A stretch of DNA of 64,000 bases, taken from contig OW028585.1 in assembly GCA_932294295.1 (NCBI GenBank), positions 29,248,720 to 29,312,719 on the forward strand. The letters are read 5' to 3'. The first letter of the stretch is position 1; every line of letters begins with the position of its first letter. The notes beneath the pieces were generated by a model that was not told where the DNA came from, did no database searches, and saw only the letters and a list, made by a program, of their open reading frames with translations. Below are positions 10,940 to 21,849 of this stretch, piece by piece. The position numbers and the translations under genes are program-made. This stretch comes from Alitta virens. Its lineage: Eukaryota > Annelida > Polychaeta > Phyllodocida > Nereididae.

Positions 10940-12041
10940 TTCTGCAACAAAGTATACCGTGCGCGAAGCGAGGCTGTTGATGACGCTGGTGATGCTGCAT
11001 GCAGTCTCTTTCAAACAGGGACTCACTCCCTGGTACATTTTATTTAATAACTTTGTCAATTTTCATCCGATTTTAAATTTCATTATGATCAAAATTAATT
11101 GTAGAACAAACCACACTTGTCCCTATCTCTTCTAAATTAAAAAGAAAACAGTTGAATTAACAGGCAGGCAGCTGTGGACATGAAAATGTTACTGTAAAAA
11201 TACAGATCTATTTTACAGTATAATGAGCGTAAAATAAAAGTTCATATTACTGTAAAATCACATGAGGAATATATGTTTTTAATTGTTATTTTAACTGTAA
11301 AATGGCACACATATTTTTACCACACAATTGTTAAGATAACAGTAAAATGGTTGAATATTACGTAAAATTAATTAATGCCAGCAATTACTCTAAATAAATA
11401 AATGAATTACTTAATACAATGAAATAATTATATATTCGAGTGGTTTTATGAATGAAAAGAGAAGGGCACATATACATGTATAAAAACAAAATTCATGTAT
11501 GCTATACATAGGTGACAACTGGTTTGTTGAATAACGTATCTATGTGTGGCTATATTGATCCTTTCTGATACACTTCATGGGTGGAGCAGATACTGGGCCT
11601 GCATAGACACCATACAAAAAACTCAGATAACATGCCAATTGAATCCACGTTGTTTCAATGTTGGCTATTATTGGTCACATTGTGCCAATGGCTAGCCAAT
11701 GTCATATAATATTTTGTATATCACATATGACAATGACTGATTATATTGCACTATTATTCATAAATACTGTGTATCAATGTTACTTACTTGCATTACATAA
11801 TAACATCTATGTACCCGCTTATTTACCTTAGCTTATTTGTATTGTCTGTAGAAATTACCAATTTAAATGATTTAATACATGTTTGAGTATACATTTACAA
11901 TTACTATGTACTTAAAGACCTTGCTCGTATTAAGGTGTGTGAACATTTAATATGAAGTTTTGTAATAAAATTATGACATATATGTACTGATAAACAATAC
12001 ACCTTTCATTATTATAGTTGTGTGATACCAGGAAGTAACAA
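10940..12041. other. AT-rich intergenic region with repeated ACTGTAAAA motifs
   Basis: No gene is seen. Between about 11,190 and 11,370 the motif ACTGTAAAA or its complement TTTTACAGT recurs several times. At 11,190-11,220 two copies face each other as a 10-bp perfect stem, TACTGTAAAA and TTTTACAGTA. This may be the remnant of a small inverted-repeat element. Confidence 0.4.
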
Positions 12042-12241
12042 GCTGCAGCACTACATACAGGCCCGGATGATAACACAATATGGTGGATTTTGGCCCCCCA
12101 GGGCACGTTATCATACTGAGCTGTGGTCACTGAGCCTGGGCCTCTCACATTATGCCCCAGGCAATGTCATATTTATGCTTATTAATGTGAAATGTTCTTT
12201 TGATGTTTCAAACCCCTAGGGTGTATCACTGAGTTGAAAAT
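12042..12241 (+). repeat. Candidate left terminal inverted repeat of the Polinton
   Basis: The block from ACTACATACAGGCCC through CCCCAGGGCACGTTATCATA to GCCCCAGGC and on to CTAGGGTGTAT is repeated in inverted orientation at 31,365-31,655. The central 75 bases or so are almost identical. The left copy seems to have lost some bases near 12,210. It sits 160 bases before the first Polinton gene. A third, more diverged copy at 43,872-44,160 also sits next to a Polinton-type gene. It could instead be an unrelated dispersed repeat. Confidence 0.6.
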
Positions 12242-12400
12242 GTAAATAGCTTCAGGTCATGCGGCACGCATTTTGACACTTAATCCTAACTATGTCTTAG
12301 TGACATAGTGAGTCTTCTACCTCAGTTTATTGCGTAATACATGTGTATACATCGTATAACGTTACTGCACACATTCTTTTATTCATTTGAACTCTGTACA

Positions 12401-12745
12401 ATGGAAGGTGAGGACGTTACAGGGAAATTCATGGAAGGTACAGCTCCTGAACATTCGGAAGAGAAATATGAAAATGTAGACCTTGATTCTGACACTCATA
12501 TCTCGCCGAGTCTTTTAGATATTCGTCCAATAAGGAGTATGAGCGACTGGAAACTTTTCGGTAGGCTTCTGCCTAAGAACGAGGTTATTTTTATTTGTCA
12601 AGTTGTGATTATATATATTGTCATTATCACGTGTATAGTTAACCTCACAATGCGTAATGGTGACAGTAATCTTTGGACTGCACTCTTGTCTTCTTCACTG
12701 GGAATAATGCTCCCCCAGCCAACCTTGTCTACTCGTAAACGCTAG
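12401..12745 (+). CDS. Small single-pass membrane protein of the Polinton left arm
   Basis: The frame from the ATG at 12,401 gives 114 residues. The N-terminal half is acidic and polar. A hydrophobic segment at about residues 63-86 (IFICQVVIIYIVIITCIVNL) is a clear membrane span. The C-terminus has NLWTALLSSSLG followed by a Pro-containing basic end. I recall similar short proteins with a membrane span followed by a LWxxLLSSxxG-type motif in other Polinton and adintovirus-like elements, but this was not searched. It is intact and lies just inside the candidate left terminal repeat, upstream of and in line with the PC4-like gene. Role unknown; a virion or host-membrane protein is possible. Confidence 0.65.
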   Translation: MEGEDVTGKFMEGTAPEHSEEKYENVDLDSDTHISPSLLDIRPIRSMSDWKLFGRLLPKNEVIFICQVVIIYIVIITCIVNLTMRNGDSNLWTALLSSSLGIMLPQPTLSTRKR

Positions 12746-12938
12746 CATTTTGACAGCTGATGGATATGTTCATGCTGTCAATCGCCGTGAGTGATATGCT
12801 AAAGAGCATCATTTGTTGCTGCTCAGATTTTATACTCTCGAGGCTGAAAAAGCACCTTGTGTGTCGTTTGATTGGCCTAGTAATACCTCATTACAATGAC
12901 ATTTACATAAACGTTGGCCATACGTATACACTACCGTG

Positions 12939-12946
12939 TATATAAG
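12939..12946 (+). promoter_or_regulatory. TATA box for the PC4-like gene
   Basis: TATATAAG lies about 70 bases before the ATG at 13,011, which leaves room for a start site about 30 bases downstream and a short leader. Confidence 0.5.
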
Positions 12947-13010
12947 GAAGCGTTGGAAGCATCGCAGTCATTCACTTCGTTCGTGGAAAAAGATACACTC
13001 AACAGTCAAT

Positions 13011-14078
13011 ATGACCAGCACCCAGCTTGATGCACAGACTCCTCAAGGTTCCAGTGGAATGACTATATGCCTGTCTGAGAAGACAAGAGTCATCGCTCAT
13101 ACTGCTCGCCAATACAAGACGGGGTACATAACCTTAACGAGGTACAATGAAGATACAGGCAAGTGGCGTAATGTTCACATTGCGAAGAAGTCCTTCGAGA
13201 AAATGAAAGAAGCGTCCACTGAGCTGCTCGATGCTCTCGTGCATCGAAAGTCAAAGCAGCTACGTCTGACTAAGAAGCAGTTTCTGATGATTACGAAGTT
13301 CCAAAAGTACAACAAGGAGGAGCTGTACTTTTTGTCTGTGCTACACCCTAAGACTGAACAGGAGGACATTACAGATTGCACTGAATATATGCATAGTAAA
13401 ACTATCAATCTACGAGTGGAGGAGTTCAAAAAACTTCTATCTTCATATGACAAACTACACGTCGTTATAAGTACACCACAGCCAGGTGCAACTGATGACA
13501 CCAAGTACAGCCACCATGATGAATGCCCCACGGTCAGGTGCTACAGATGGTTTATCGAAAAAAGAGGTCTCAGGTCTCTCAACTTATACCTCACTCGTGA
13601 ACAATGTGAAGCCAGTGTCCAGAGCTATATTGAGACATCGCCTGGAGAGGACATGGAACCCAGTGCATACACCCTGGAACCCGTCACGATGTTGAGGCCT
13701 TCAAAGCTTGAAATCACGCAGCGTGTGTTCTACAGGCACCTGATCGATCAGTCAGGTAGCAGCATGACAGATGTACTTATGACACCCCCCTCAGCCGCAG
13801 TCGTCAGGGGCATTATCGATTATACAACAACCAGAGACAGTGTACTGAGGATTGTCGAGGCTGTTGCTTCAATGGTCGAGCATAAAAGACTGTATTTCAT
13901 AAGTGAAATTTTCGATATTTTTGTATACCTGGGTGGTGTAGTTAAAACCGAGGAGCAGATTGTACAGTCTATCATAACCACTGAACATCTCTCTGAACGA
14001 TTGATTGATTTTTGCTATGACATTGTTTTAAAAGCAAAGGCTGCTCAGAAACAGTCTGAACCTCAGACAGCTGTGTAA
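13011..14078 (+). CDS. Polinton protein with PC4-like ssDNA-binding motifs
   Basis: The first in-frame ATG after the TATA box is at 13,011 and gives 355 residues, ending in TAA. Residues about 22-70 (YKTGYITLTRYNEDTGKWRN, then a helix FEKMKEASTELLDAL) match the layout of the PC4/p15 transcription coactivator fold: beta strands with an R-Y, an acidic turn, G-x-W, then a helix. Similar strand-strand-helix patterns recur at about 80-145 and near CYRWFIEKRGLRSLNLYLT, so there may be three PC4-like units. PC4 folds bind single-stranded DNA and act in replication or late transcription. The gene is intact and converges on PolB. The fold is my inference. Confidence 0.55.
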   Translation: MTSTQLDAQTPQGSSGMTICLSEKTRVIAHTARQYKTGYITLTRYNEDTGKWRNVHIAKKSFEKMKEASTELLDALVHRKSKQLRLTKKQFLMITKFQKYNKEELYFLSVLHPKTEQEDITDCTEYMHSKTINLRVEEFKKLLSSYDKLHVVISTPQPGATDDTKYSHHDECPTVRCYRWFIEKRGLRSLNLYLTREQCEASVQSYIETSPGEDMEPSAYTLEPVTMLRPSKLEITQRVFYRHLIDQSGSSMTDVLMTPPSAAVVRGIIDYTTTRDSVLRIVEAVASMVEHKRLYFISEIFDIFVYLGGVVKTEEQIVQSIITTEHLSERLIDFCYDIVLKAKAAQKQSEPQTAV

Positions 14079-14097
14079 TTTATTTTTTGTCGTTTTT

Positions 14098-14103
14098 AAT
14101 AAA
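14098..14103 (+). terminator. Polyadenylation signal for the PC4-like gene
   Basis: AATAAA lies 20 bases after the stop. On the opposite strand an AATAAA at 14,362-14,367 lies about 330 bases beyond the PolB stop and may serve PolB. Confidence 0.5.
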
Positions 14104-14695
14104 TATTTCAAAATGAGTACAATTGATTTTTTGTTTATTTTCCTTTTTCACCAAAAAAAAAAAAGGTTGCCTGTGACTTTCATGTTATTGAAAAGGCCCC
14201 AAACCGTAAAAAACAGTAAATTACTCATGCTTCCCTCTCATACTCTCACACTTGCATGTGCTTTTGTTCTTACTCATATTGTTTTGCATGTAAAAGACTC
14301 AAATAATAAAAAAGAGTAAAAAAGTCAATATTTTTGGTTTAAAAAAGCGCAATGGCTATAATTTATTGAAAAAACAACCGTTACTTCGTACCAAACCACT
14401 GGCCAACGGCTAATCGAGTTGTCGAGAATACTATTTCATTACAGCTACATGATGTTATATACATACATATATATCACAGATACATTTCTAGGTAATTTAC
14501 ATGACAAATACACTCATACTCATACTCGTATACACTGTTAAATGAATGAGGCTATTAACACTAATACAGAAAACACTAAAACTACAGTACAATTAATTCA
14601 CATTATTAAAAAAAAGATGGTATATTTCATAGTGATGAGACAATTATGTAACAAGATATTCGAGGCGGGGGCAAAAGGGCCAAAAATGACCTACA

Positions 14696-16954
14696 CTAAA
14701 AACCATACGGTTCAGTATCATATGTTCCAGGTAGCAGGCGACGTTTTGAATATGTTACTCTGAACTTCCTAAGTTCGTCACGGCTGAAAAGTTTAAACTG
14801 ATACTTGTCACGTCTAATTTTACTATAACCCACCTCGACATGAGGCTGTTCATCTGGGGCAAGTGGATTGTTGTCAGGGTCGGCCCAGAAAAGCACTAGG
14901 CGACAAATGCTGTCAAAGTTTAAGAGTTTTGAGACTTCATGGTTCAATGTGAAGCCCTTGAGTTTTGTAGTCCTCTCTTCAGCATTTGTCAAGTACGCAT
15001 AGGATTTCGGTCCGCTACTGACAAAGCGGGAGATGAACTGATCCCCCTTCAGTTCATTGGTCCACTGCCCCAAATGGTCGCCCATGTCAGGGGTGTACTC
15101 TTCTAATTTACTTTCATCATACTCATAAATAACAGAGTCTGTGTCAAAATATAACACTCGACGTCCCAGGTTATGAAGTACATTAAACAGACGACTACGT
15201 GCATTTGCTGTAGTGAAAGCTGCAACAAACACATTCACGTGTGTCATTTCAGGAAGAAAGCCCTCGGTGTAACTGTACTCGAGCATGCAGCGCTTCTCAT
15301 CGAGGATGTGCATACCTTTGAGAGAAATGGATGGATTCGCTATCAACTTAAAAATATCTAGACCCTGTTCTACTAGTTGGTGCGTACGATGGTTGTTATT
15401 TTCACCAAACTTCCCCCAGAAGCTATTCAAGAGTAACTTGTTGGTTGCCCTTTTGCCTGGATTGAACGAAATGTTGGAGGCGTCCAGGTGAATACCTTCT
15501 ACATGGTGGTATTGATCAAGGTATTCACTCTTTTCGGTATCATTCATGTCGGGGGAAGGCCACCCTGAAGCCTCCTGCTTCCCTTTCAAAAACAGGTTCA
15601 CATAGTCCGAAAACAGACCAGGGGTGGCCTGTGACCGGTCGAACTTTGCACTTTCTTTAAAGTGGTATACTTCATACACCTTCACTATGCTGTACCCTAC
15701 ACTCAAGGCATCATTCAAATCCACTGTTGTCCATGTGCCAGTGAGGTCACGCTGGTCATCAGAACAATTACATGGCTCTCTCGACATGTTACGGGCACAT
15801 GTGACGCAGAGCGGAAAATATAACTTGCCGTTGAGACGCATAGGGAGACAGGGGTGATACAGCCCTCTAGGCGGTCGAACTCGTGCCTGGATGAGGCCAA
15901 AGTACCCACTGATGTCTGTACCTGACGGCTCCACTATGACTTCAGGGATACCAACAGGGTAGACATCATTTTTCAGAACCATAGGATACAGAGAGCAGAT
16001 GTCCACGTATCCTATTTTCTTACCATCACGAGCCTCGTGGTACAATTTCACAGCATTCACTCTCCCACCATAGAAAGCTGCACGAGGGTCAAGGCGGGGC
16101 AGTATAGCACAGACGCTTTCGATGTCACGCAGTAATTGATTGGTTTTCAGCATCATGTGATACTCACACTCCCATATAGTGTGAACTTCAATGCCTAGAT
16201 CCTGTCTCAGATAAGTCAACCTATCCATAGTACGAATGTACAGTGTTCTGAGGCTTTCTCCTGTATGGGGGTGTCTGATATTGGGCGGAGCATTCTCTCC
16301 ACCAAAACACCATGTACAGCCGTGGAAAACACAGCCATAGAATTCCCAGGCAGTCTGTTTAGCCGTGATGGGGTCAAGATGGTAGCCATCAAGCTTCAAC
16401 CAACCATCACCACGTTTGTTTCTCACTCGGTGTTCCCCCTCATTACGCGCATGCTGAATGGGTACTCCCAGTCGGTGTGACTCGTATTCAAGCCACACGA
16501 TAGACGAGCGACTGTGTGCATCAATACCTGCGAAGCCGCATGAGGGCATCCGCACGATTGGTGTTGACTCGAACTTCATCGCACGCACCTGTACTCCACT
16601 ACTATCAATAATTTCCCCCCTTTCATCTACTAGTTTCAAGTTATCGTTCTGTAAAAAGCCCGAAACAACTCTACTGTCGTCAAGAGTCACTGAATACTTC
16701 TCGGTTAAAAATAAGTGTCTGTATGTAGCCATACAGACACTAGCTAGTGTATTGTACTGTAGGGGGTCAACACCGATTGTCTTGGCTAGTCTCTCTCCAC
16801 TCTCACCAACATCCACCACCTCATCCCTCGATGTGATACCCAACAGCCAACTCCTGAAAGCGTTACAGCTTTCCTGCAGAATGTTGACATCGTCCTCACA
16901 ATACGCCAGTAATTTCCTTCTTAAAGTCAAACACCTTCCCCCTCTGCTGTACAT
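14696..16954 (-). pseudogene. Polinton DNA polymerase B, C-terminal polymerase part
   Basis: This frame carries the ExoIII motif (YCEDD, residues 18-22) and the complete polymerase domain: motif A DICSLYP (318-324), motif B KLLLNSFWGKFG (506-517) and motif C YFDTDS (602-607), with insertions typical of protein-primed family B enzymes. It copies the element's linear DNA from a protein primer. The stop is TAG at 14,698-14,696. It overlaps the N-terminal frame (16896-19044) by about 60 bases in a different phase: one indel near 16,915 separates the ExoI-II part from the ExoIII and polymerase part. The rest is open and every catalytic motif is intact, so the break is recent or a sequence error. 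Confidence 0.9.
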
Positions 16955-19044
16955 ACCACTTCATGAAATCTTCACGAGCTTGTGACTTCATGCTGTTCAC
17001 CCTGTAACAGTAGGGGTGAGGCATAGGGCCTATGTAGTCCCAGTTCTCTTTCTGATTAAAAAAGACTGGGAACGTACCCTTCTTCACACCCTTCAGCCCG
17101 AAAACTTTAGGCATCTGACTCAGAGGGAACGTTAGAAAATTCAGAGAGTCAATCACTCTAAACTTGCCAGTGTCAATTGCAACGATCTTGCTCCCTCTGT
17201 AGATAACCTTGGGCATCTTACGCATTGTGCAGAAGATGTACTTTACAATGAAATATGCATCATACGCCTGTCCATTATGAAAGATGAGGGTGTAACCCTC
17301 AAATTCTTTGGTGAAAAGGAATTCACAAAACTCTGTGGCGGTGTCATCACCGAAAAAGCGTGCAGACCTCATTCCACATGTTTCGCCTGTCATGCAGAGG
17401 TCTCTCTCGGCGTGACCCCTGGGCGTATCGCGAGAGACATGTTGTGAACATTCCCTGCATGCTGTACCGCAGTGGCTGCAGCGTTGATTTTCGCGGTAGG
17501 AGTTGTCAATACAGTGTTCACACTGCCAATGAGCTACGAGGAGATTGGGTGTATGATACTCAGTCATGGGGTCTGTTTCGAAATCAGCAAACATATATTT
17601 GCAGCTCACTCCCTTCGGAGCCTGCTGTCTCATATAGCAGAAATGAACCCCAGACACCCACATTTTGCAAATTTTACACTCCCTCTCAGTACAACGGTGT
17701 TCCTTCGAGGGGGTGTAGTATGAACCACAATCTTTACACCTATGTACACTGGAACATACACCGTTTTCCTTGTGTCTGCGAGCGCATTCGGCTGAACGCA
17801 TGAAGCGATTGCACGATGGACAGTCATGCTTTTCATCAAACACAACTGTGCACTGGTTACCACGGCATGACACACACTGCTCACAGCCTCTATGACCATA
17901 GCGTTTGTCGTAGGGCTGTAGACACTTGTCACAAAAAGCACTCTTTCCAAAGATACACCTTACTCTTGTTATAGTGTGAAAGTGGCCTACAGCCCCCTGC
18001 CTCAGTGGATGATCAACATAGAGTAAATAAACAGTGCGCTGTCTCGTCATGGCTCCAGCATACAGTGGCTTAACACCTGACCCCCTCCCAAAAACAACAA
18101 TACGAGTGTTGACCTCCCTCTCAAAAGCTGGAATGTCGGTGAAGGCTGGCACGTGATTGACATCAAACCCAGCACGTGTATGCAGCTGCACGGCCCTCAC
18201 CTTTTGTAGCTTTCGTTTGGGGTTGATCACATGATAGTATGTTGATTTAGTCTGTCTACGTAGTGACCTGTTCGATAGGGGGGCTGCCTCCATGTCTGCT
18301 CTGGCAACACCTACAGTAATGGCACGTGCCAGACACAAATTATCATCATTGCTTATTTTACATATACATCTCAGTCTGTGTAAGTCATCGATGTAATTGA
18401 GACCTAGACTCCTGCCAGCACCTAAGGGATTGCGTATAACGCCTACATGTATTTCAAGGGGCTCGTCTAAATAAAGTTCATCATCTGACTGCAGCAGTGT
18501 TTCAAGCAGTTCAAAAATTTTAAAAATACTGAGCTGATGTAAAGGCATAAGGCCAAGACTGTGGGGGCTATAAAAAGCCTCGTTTTGAATAAAAAATCGC
18601 ACAAGGTCATGAGGATTGTAACTCTCATTGAGTCTACCAATGATGTCTTCAAGCACACCTTCCAGCCCTCCCATAATATCACTCAGATTGACACCACCCC
18701 AGCTGGCATTAAGGTGTACCCTGTATACAGTCTCCCTGGCTGCTCCCCCATCGAACTCAAAGTCTCTGATGTTTTTGACATCAATGTGACGGTGGAAATT
18801 CACCGAGTAGTCGGGGCCCTCGAAAATCATGTTATTTTCAAAATCATCACCAGCACCATCATTATTACCATCAAAGTTATCATCATTCACAATTGGCACA
18901 TTTTCATCAACCTCTCCACCACCCATGATGTTGTTCTCGTATAAAATGTCTAGCAGCAGCTTCATTTCATTTCCATCCCCCAACTCCTCAAACTCAGCAC
19001 CATCGACGTCGACTCCGCAGTCAGTCCTTAGCATTTCTTTCAGT
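16896..19044 (-). pseudogene. Polinton DNA polymerase B, N-terminal exonuclease part
   Basis: The frame starts at an ATG at 19,034. It has an acidic N-terminus, zinc-ribbon-like Cys clusters (CDKCLQPYDKRYGHRGCEQC), and the 3'-5' exonuclease motifs ExoI FADFETD (484-486 hold D-x-E) and ExoII FHNGQAYD (587-592). The frame ends 60 bases after the next frame opens, so the polymerase is split by one frame break near 16,915. Just above the ATG is a strong 3' splice site (TTTCCTTACAG, exon from 19,044), and the 10 bases between splice site and ATG are open in frame. PolB may therefore be the last exon of a longer spliced gene. Confidence 0.9.
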
Positions 19045-19080
19045 CTGTAAGGAAATGAATTGAAAAAAAAAAGGTTTCAT

Positions 19081-19278
19081 TTATCTTTTCACTGCATGAA
19101 GCTGTTGCTCACGAAATAGAAATAAACATGTAACTACTAACGCACTAAGCGAGTGACGTCTTGGAGCAGAGGCCTCCTCAGTGTCTTCTTTCTCGGCCTC
19201 TTTCTCCCCATTGTCATTCTTCCTCTTCTTCTCTGTCACAGAGGAGGTCTCTCTTTCACTCTGATGCGGACCCCTGCG
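19081..19278 (-). CDS. Alternative 3' exon, charged
   Basis: A CAG acceptor at 19,279-19,281 opens a frame ending in TAA at 19,081: a Lys/Glu-rich stretch (KKRKNDNGEKEAEKED) then a hydrophobic LSALVVTCLFLF end. The phase matches the donor at 19,815 directly, which would skip the two small exons and give a protein separate from PolB. No transcript evidence is available here. Confidence 0.35.
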   Translation of the reverse strand, partial: RRGPHQSERETSSVTEKKRKNDNGEKEAEKEDTEEASAPRRHSLSALVVTCLFLFREQQLHAVKR

Positions 19279-19379
19279 CTGTCTATTGTGAAATGAAACC
19301 AAACGTCATGAAATTACATATTTTTACTAATCCACTAATGTCAAACAATTTAACATATGCTAAATGAACAGACACTCAC

Positions 19380-19451
19380 CTCGAAATAGACTGGCTTGAG
19401 GTAGACGTTCCTTCACACGGGTAAGACGCATTTGACTGCGGCGAATTTGAG
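19380..19451 (-). CDS. Third exon, whose phase leads into PolB
   Basis: This 72-base exon follows TTCTTTTTTTAACAG and ends before GTGAGTG, both strong sites. It is Ser-rich and open in the inherited phase. Its end phase matches the splice site just above the PolB ATG at 19,044, giving a continuous frame into PolB. The other acceptor at 19,278 would hit a stop soon in this phase. Confidence 0.5.
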
Positions 19452-19596
19452 CTGTTAAAAAAAGAAAGAAGCAATAGAGTTATTTAGTCAGTGTTGAGTG
19501 AGATAAGTTGAGGGTGTGTTGAGATTCAGTTATTAATTAAAATTTTTTACACAATTTTATTTTTTTTCGTTTTAAAAAAAAACAAAAAAAACTCAC

Positions 19597-19718
19597 TCCT
19601 TGCTGACTTTTCTTTTTTTAGGCGAAGGGGCACCTGTCTTTGCCGAGGTGAAACAGCTTAGAAATTCTTCCAGCTCCCTGGATCTTTTCCTGTGGAATTC
19701 TAGTTGTTTACCAAAACG
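19597..19718 (-). CDS. Second exon, with a nuclear-localisation-like motif
   Basis: This 122-base exon is bounded by a T-run ending in AG and by a GTGAGT donor. In the phase set by the exon before it, it reads as a helix HRKRSRELEEFLSCF followed by the basic cluster PKKRKV, which matches the classical monopartite nuclear-localisation pattern. The exon leaves two bases over, which fits the next exon at 19,380-19,451. Confidence 0.55.
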
Positions 19719-19814
19719 CTAAAAAAAAAAATCAAGTTCAAATATACAACATTTTGGTCAGCATGCAACGCTATTTTATTTTGTTAATTCTCCTAAATAT
19801 TTTTGAGACCATAC

Positions 19815-20943
19815 CTCGAGCATAAGCTTCTCGGTTGAACGCAGTGCCTGATCGTCATCAGTGATGGACCACCCCTCATCGACTCCCTCCATTGCCTCTT
19901 CCATTTCTCCGCATTTAACTTCATGAGTTACATCATCAACTTCCATCTCTTCATCAGTTCCAGTCACAGCCACAGTCACTGCCATTGCTTCTACACTGAC
20001 TGCCTTCCCTCCTCCTCTTCTCTTCAGCGGGCTCGTACCTCCATTCTCACTCGTACTCGTACCTCCACTCGTACTCGTACCTCCACTCGTACTCGTACCT
20101 CCACTCGTACTCGTACCTCCACTCGTACTCGTACTTCCACTCGTACTTCCACTCGTACTCGTACCTCCACTCGTACTTCCACTCGTACTCGTACCTCCAC
20201 TCTTGGAGCCTATACTCTTGATGGTATTCTTGAGGGTGCTCTTGCCACCCTTCTTGTCAACACTCTTGCTCATCATGACTACTCCACTCACCACGTGTTT
20301 TGGAGCGCTTGAAACATCAAGTACTGCATGTACAGTACGTATCGATGAAGTGTCAGTTGAGGTGGAAGCGACTGGTACTCTGGGTGACACAGACGGTATA
20401 CCCTTGACCTGGCGTCGTTTAGGAGGGACGAGTGAGCGTCTGTAAGACGTAATGCTAGCATCCTTCTCTTCTTCTTCCTCTTCTTCCGAATTGACTGAGC
20501 CGTCAGTGTCAGTGTCAGTACAAGTATCAGTACAACTGTCTGTGTCAGTTTCGTCGCATGAACTGTAATCACTGTGATGACCTGCCACGTTGTTGGGCAC
20601 AGCATTTGATGCAACTCGTGAGGCAGTCGAAGTTGCACTCGTACCTGCACTCACCCCCTCCCTCATGCATATAGCCTGTGCTGTATCCACTAGGTCACTC
20701 GCATTGAAACCTGTGCTACTCTGCGTGGCTGTTGCTGACTGCGGTGTTGAAGGCTGAGGTGGAGGTGAAGGTGAAGGTGAAGGTTGAAGTGGAGGTGGAG
20801 GTGGAGGAGAAAGCTGAGTAGACGCCAGAGTCTGCGTGTGCGCAGTCGACTTCACCACACTCTGCTCCCCCGCCTTAGCCCCAGCCTGATGCAGTGACTG
20901 TGTCCTCGCGTATGCATGGGCCTGAGCACGCGTTCGCCTTCCC
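19815..20943 (-). CDS. Exon of a Ser/Thr/Gly-rich acidic protein upstream of PolB
   Basis: An open frame runs between a 3' splice site (GCTTTCAG, exon from 20,943) and a 5' splice site (CTCGAG, then GTATGG) at 19,815. The protein is low-complexity: a Pro-rich stretch, an acidic run after SVNS, then about ten tandem GTSTSG-type units from 12-18 bp DNA repeats at 20,038-20,205. The end is acidic with a conserved-looking ALRSTEKLMLE. The likely start, ATG at 21,057, lies in another phase, so either a short intron or a frame break lies between about 20,990 and 20,943. It is divergent from the ATPase, 53 bases away. It is probably a disordered replication or regulatory protein; no family recognised. 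Confidence 0.6.
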
Positions 20944-21110
20944 CTGAAAGCTTAACACAGTTGCTTGAGTAACCGCTACTTCCTCAGTCTCCATTTCCTC
21001 CTCGGCAGTCGTCTGGTGCGTATTGGCTCTTCTCGTCAAATCTCTCAGATCCTTCATCACTTGCGAAGCTAGACTGAAAAGGAAAAAAAGAATAAAATTT
21101 AAAAAAAAAA

Positions 21111-21783
21111 ATGGAAAACCAGGAGTACAAGTCGCTATTCAAGTTCGAGTCGCCTTCCTCGACAGTTATTGCGGGGCCATCGATGTCTGGCAAAACGGTT
21201 CTGACTCTAGCCATACTGAGACGAGCAGAGTCCATGTACACAATACCACCAGAAAGAATACTTTACGTGTACGGTGTTCATCAGAAAAAATTTGATGAAC
21301 TGGAAGCAGAAGTAGCCAACATGACCACTCACCATGGCCTGCCCACTCGTGAACTGATAGACGAATTAAAGAGCACAGACGACAGCGGTCTCAGCCTGCT
21401 AGTGTTGGATGATCTCATGGATGAAATATGCAAATCTAGTGAAATGTGTTCCCTCTTCACTCGAGACGTACACCACAGCCGCATCTCTGTCAATATGCTG
21501 TCCCAAAATATCTATCATCAGTCTAGATATTCGCGTACCATCAGTCTCAACACTAGCTACCTGATATTGCTAAAGACATGTAGAGACTTACAACAGATAC
21601 ACTTCCTCTCACGTCAGATGTTCCCTGGCACTCCGAGAGACTAGTCGAGGCGTACGAGGATGCAACGTATCAACCGAGAGGATACCTCGTAGTGAACAAC
21701 TTGACAGGTTCGGGTGACGAGGACGTGCGACTGAGTACTTCTATTCTTCCTGGGGACACTCTCGTACTATATACACGTAAATA
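21111..21783 (+). pseudogene. Polinton A32/FtsK-HerA-like DNA-packaging ATPase
   Basis: From the ATG at 21,111 the protein has a Walker A loop GPSMSGKT (22-29), a Walker B LLVLDD (96-101) and a downstream sensor-like SQN element, as in A32-type packaging ATPases that drive genome DNA into capsids. The frame meets TAG at 21,642-21,644. A second frame from about 21,640 to TAA at 21,783 continues with the expected C-terminal strand region (QPRGYLVVNN), so one frame break near 21,640 is the only lesion. The start lies 53 bases from the divergent gene, so the two share a promoter region. Confidence 0.85.
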
Positions 21784-21849
21784 ATGACGGAGAGAGCGAG
21801 AGCTGTTACTTGTATGAGCTTTTTGGAGCTTTGAATAGGGACATATAGA

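Noticed and set aside
16896..16954. Programmed ribosomal frameshift in PolB
   Set aside because: No slippery heptamer or other signal seen, and other genes of the element have similar single-base breaks, so decay or sequence error is simpler.
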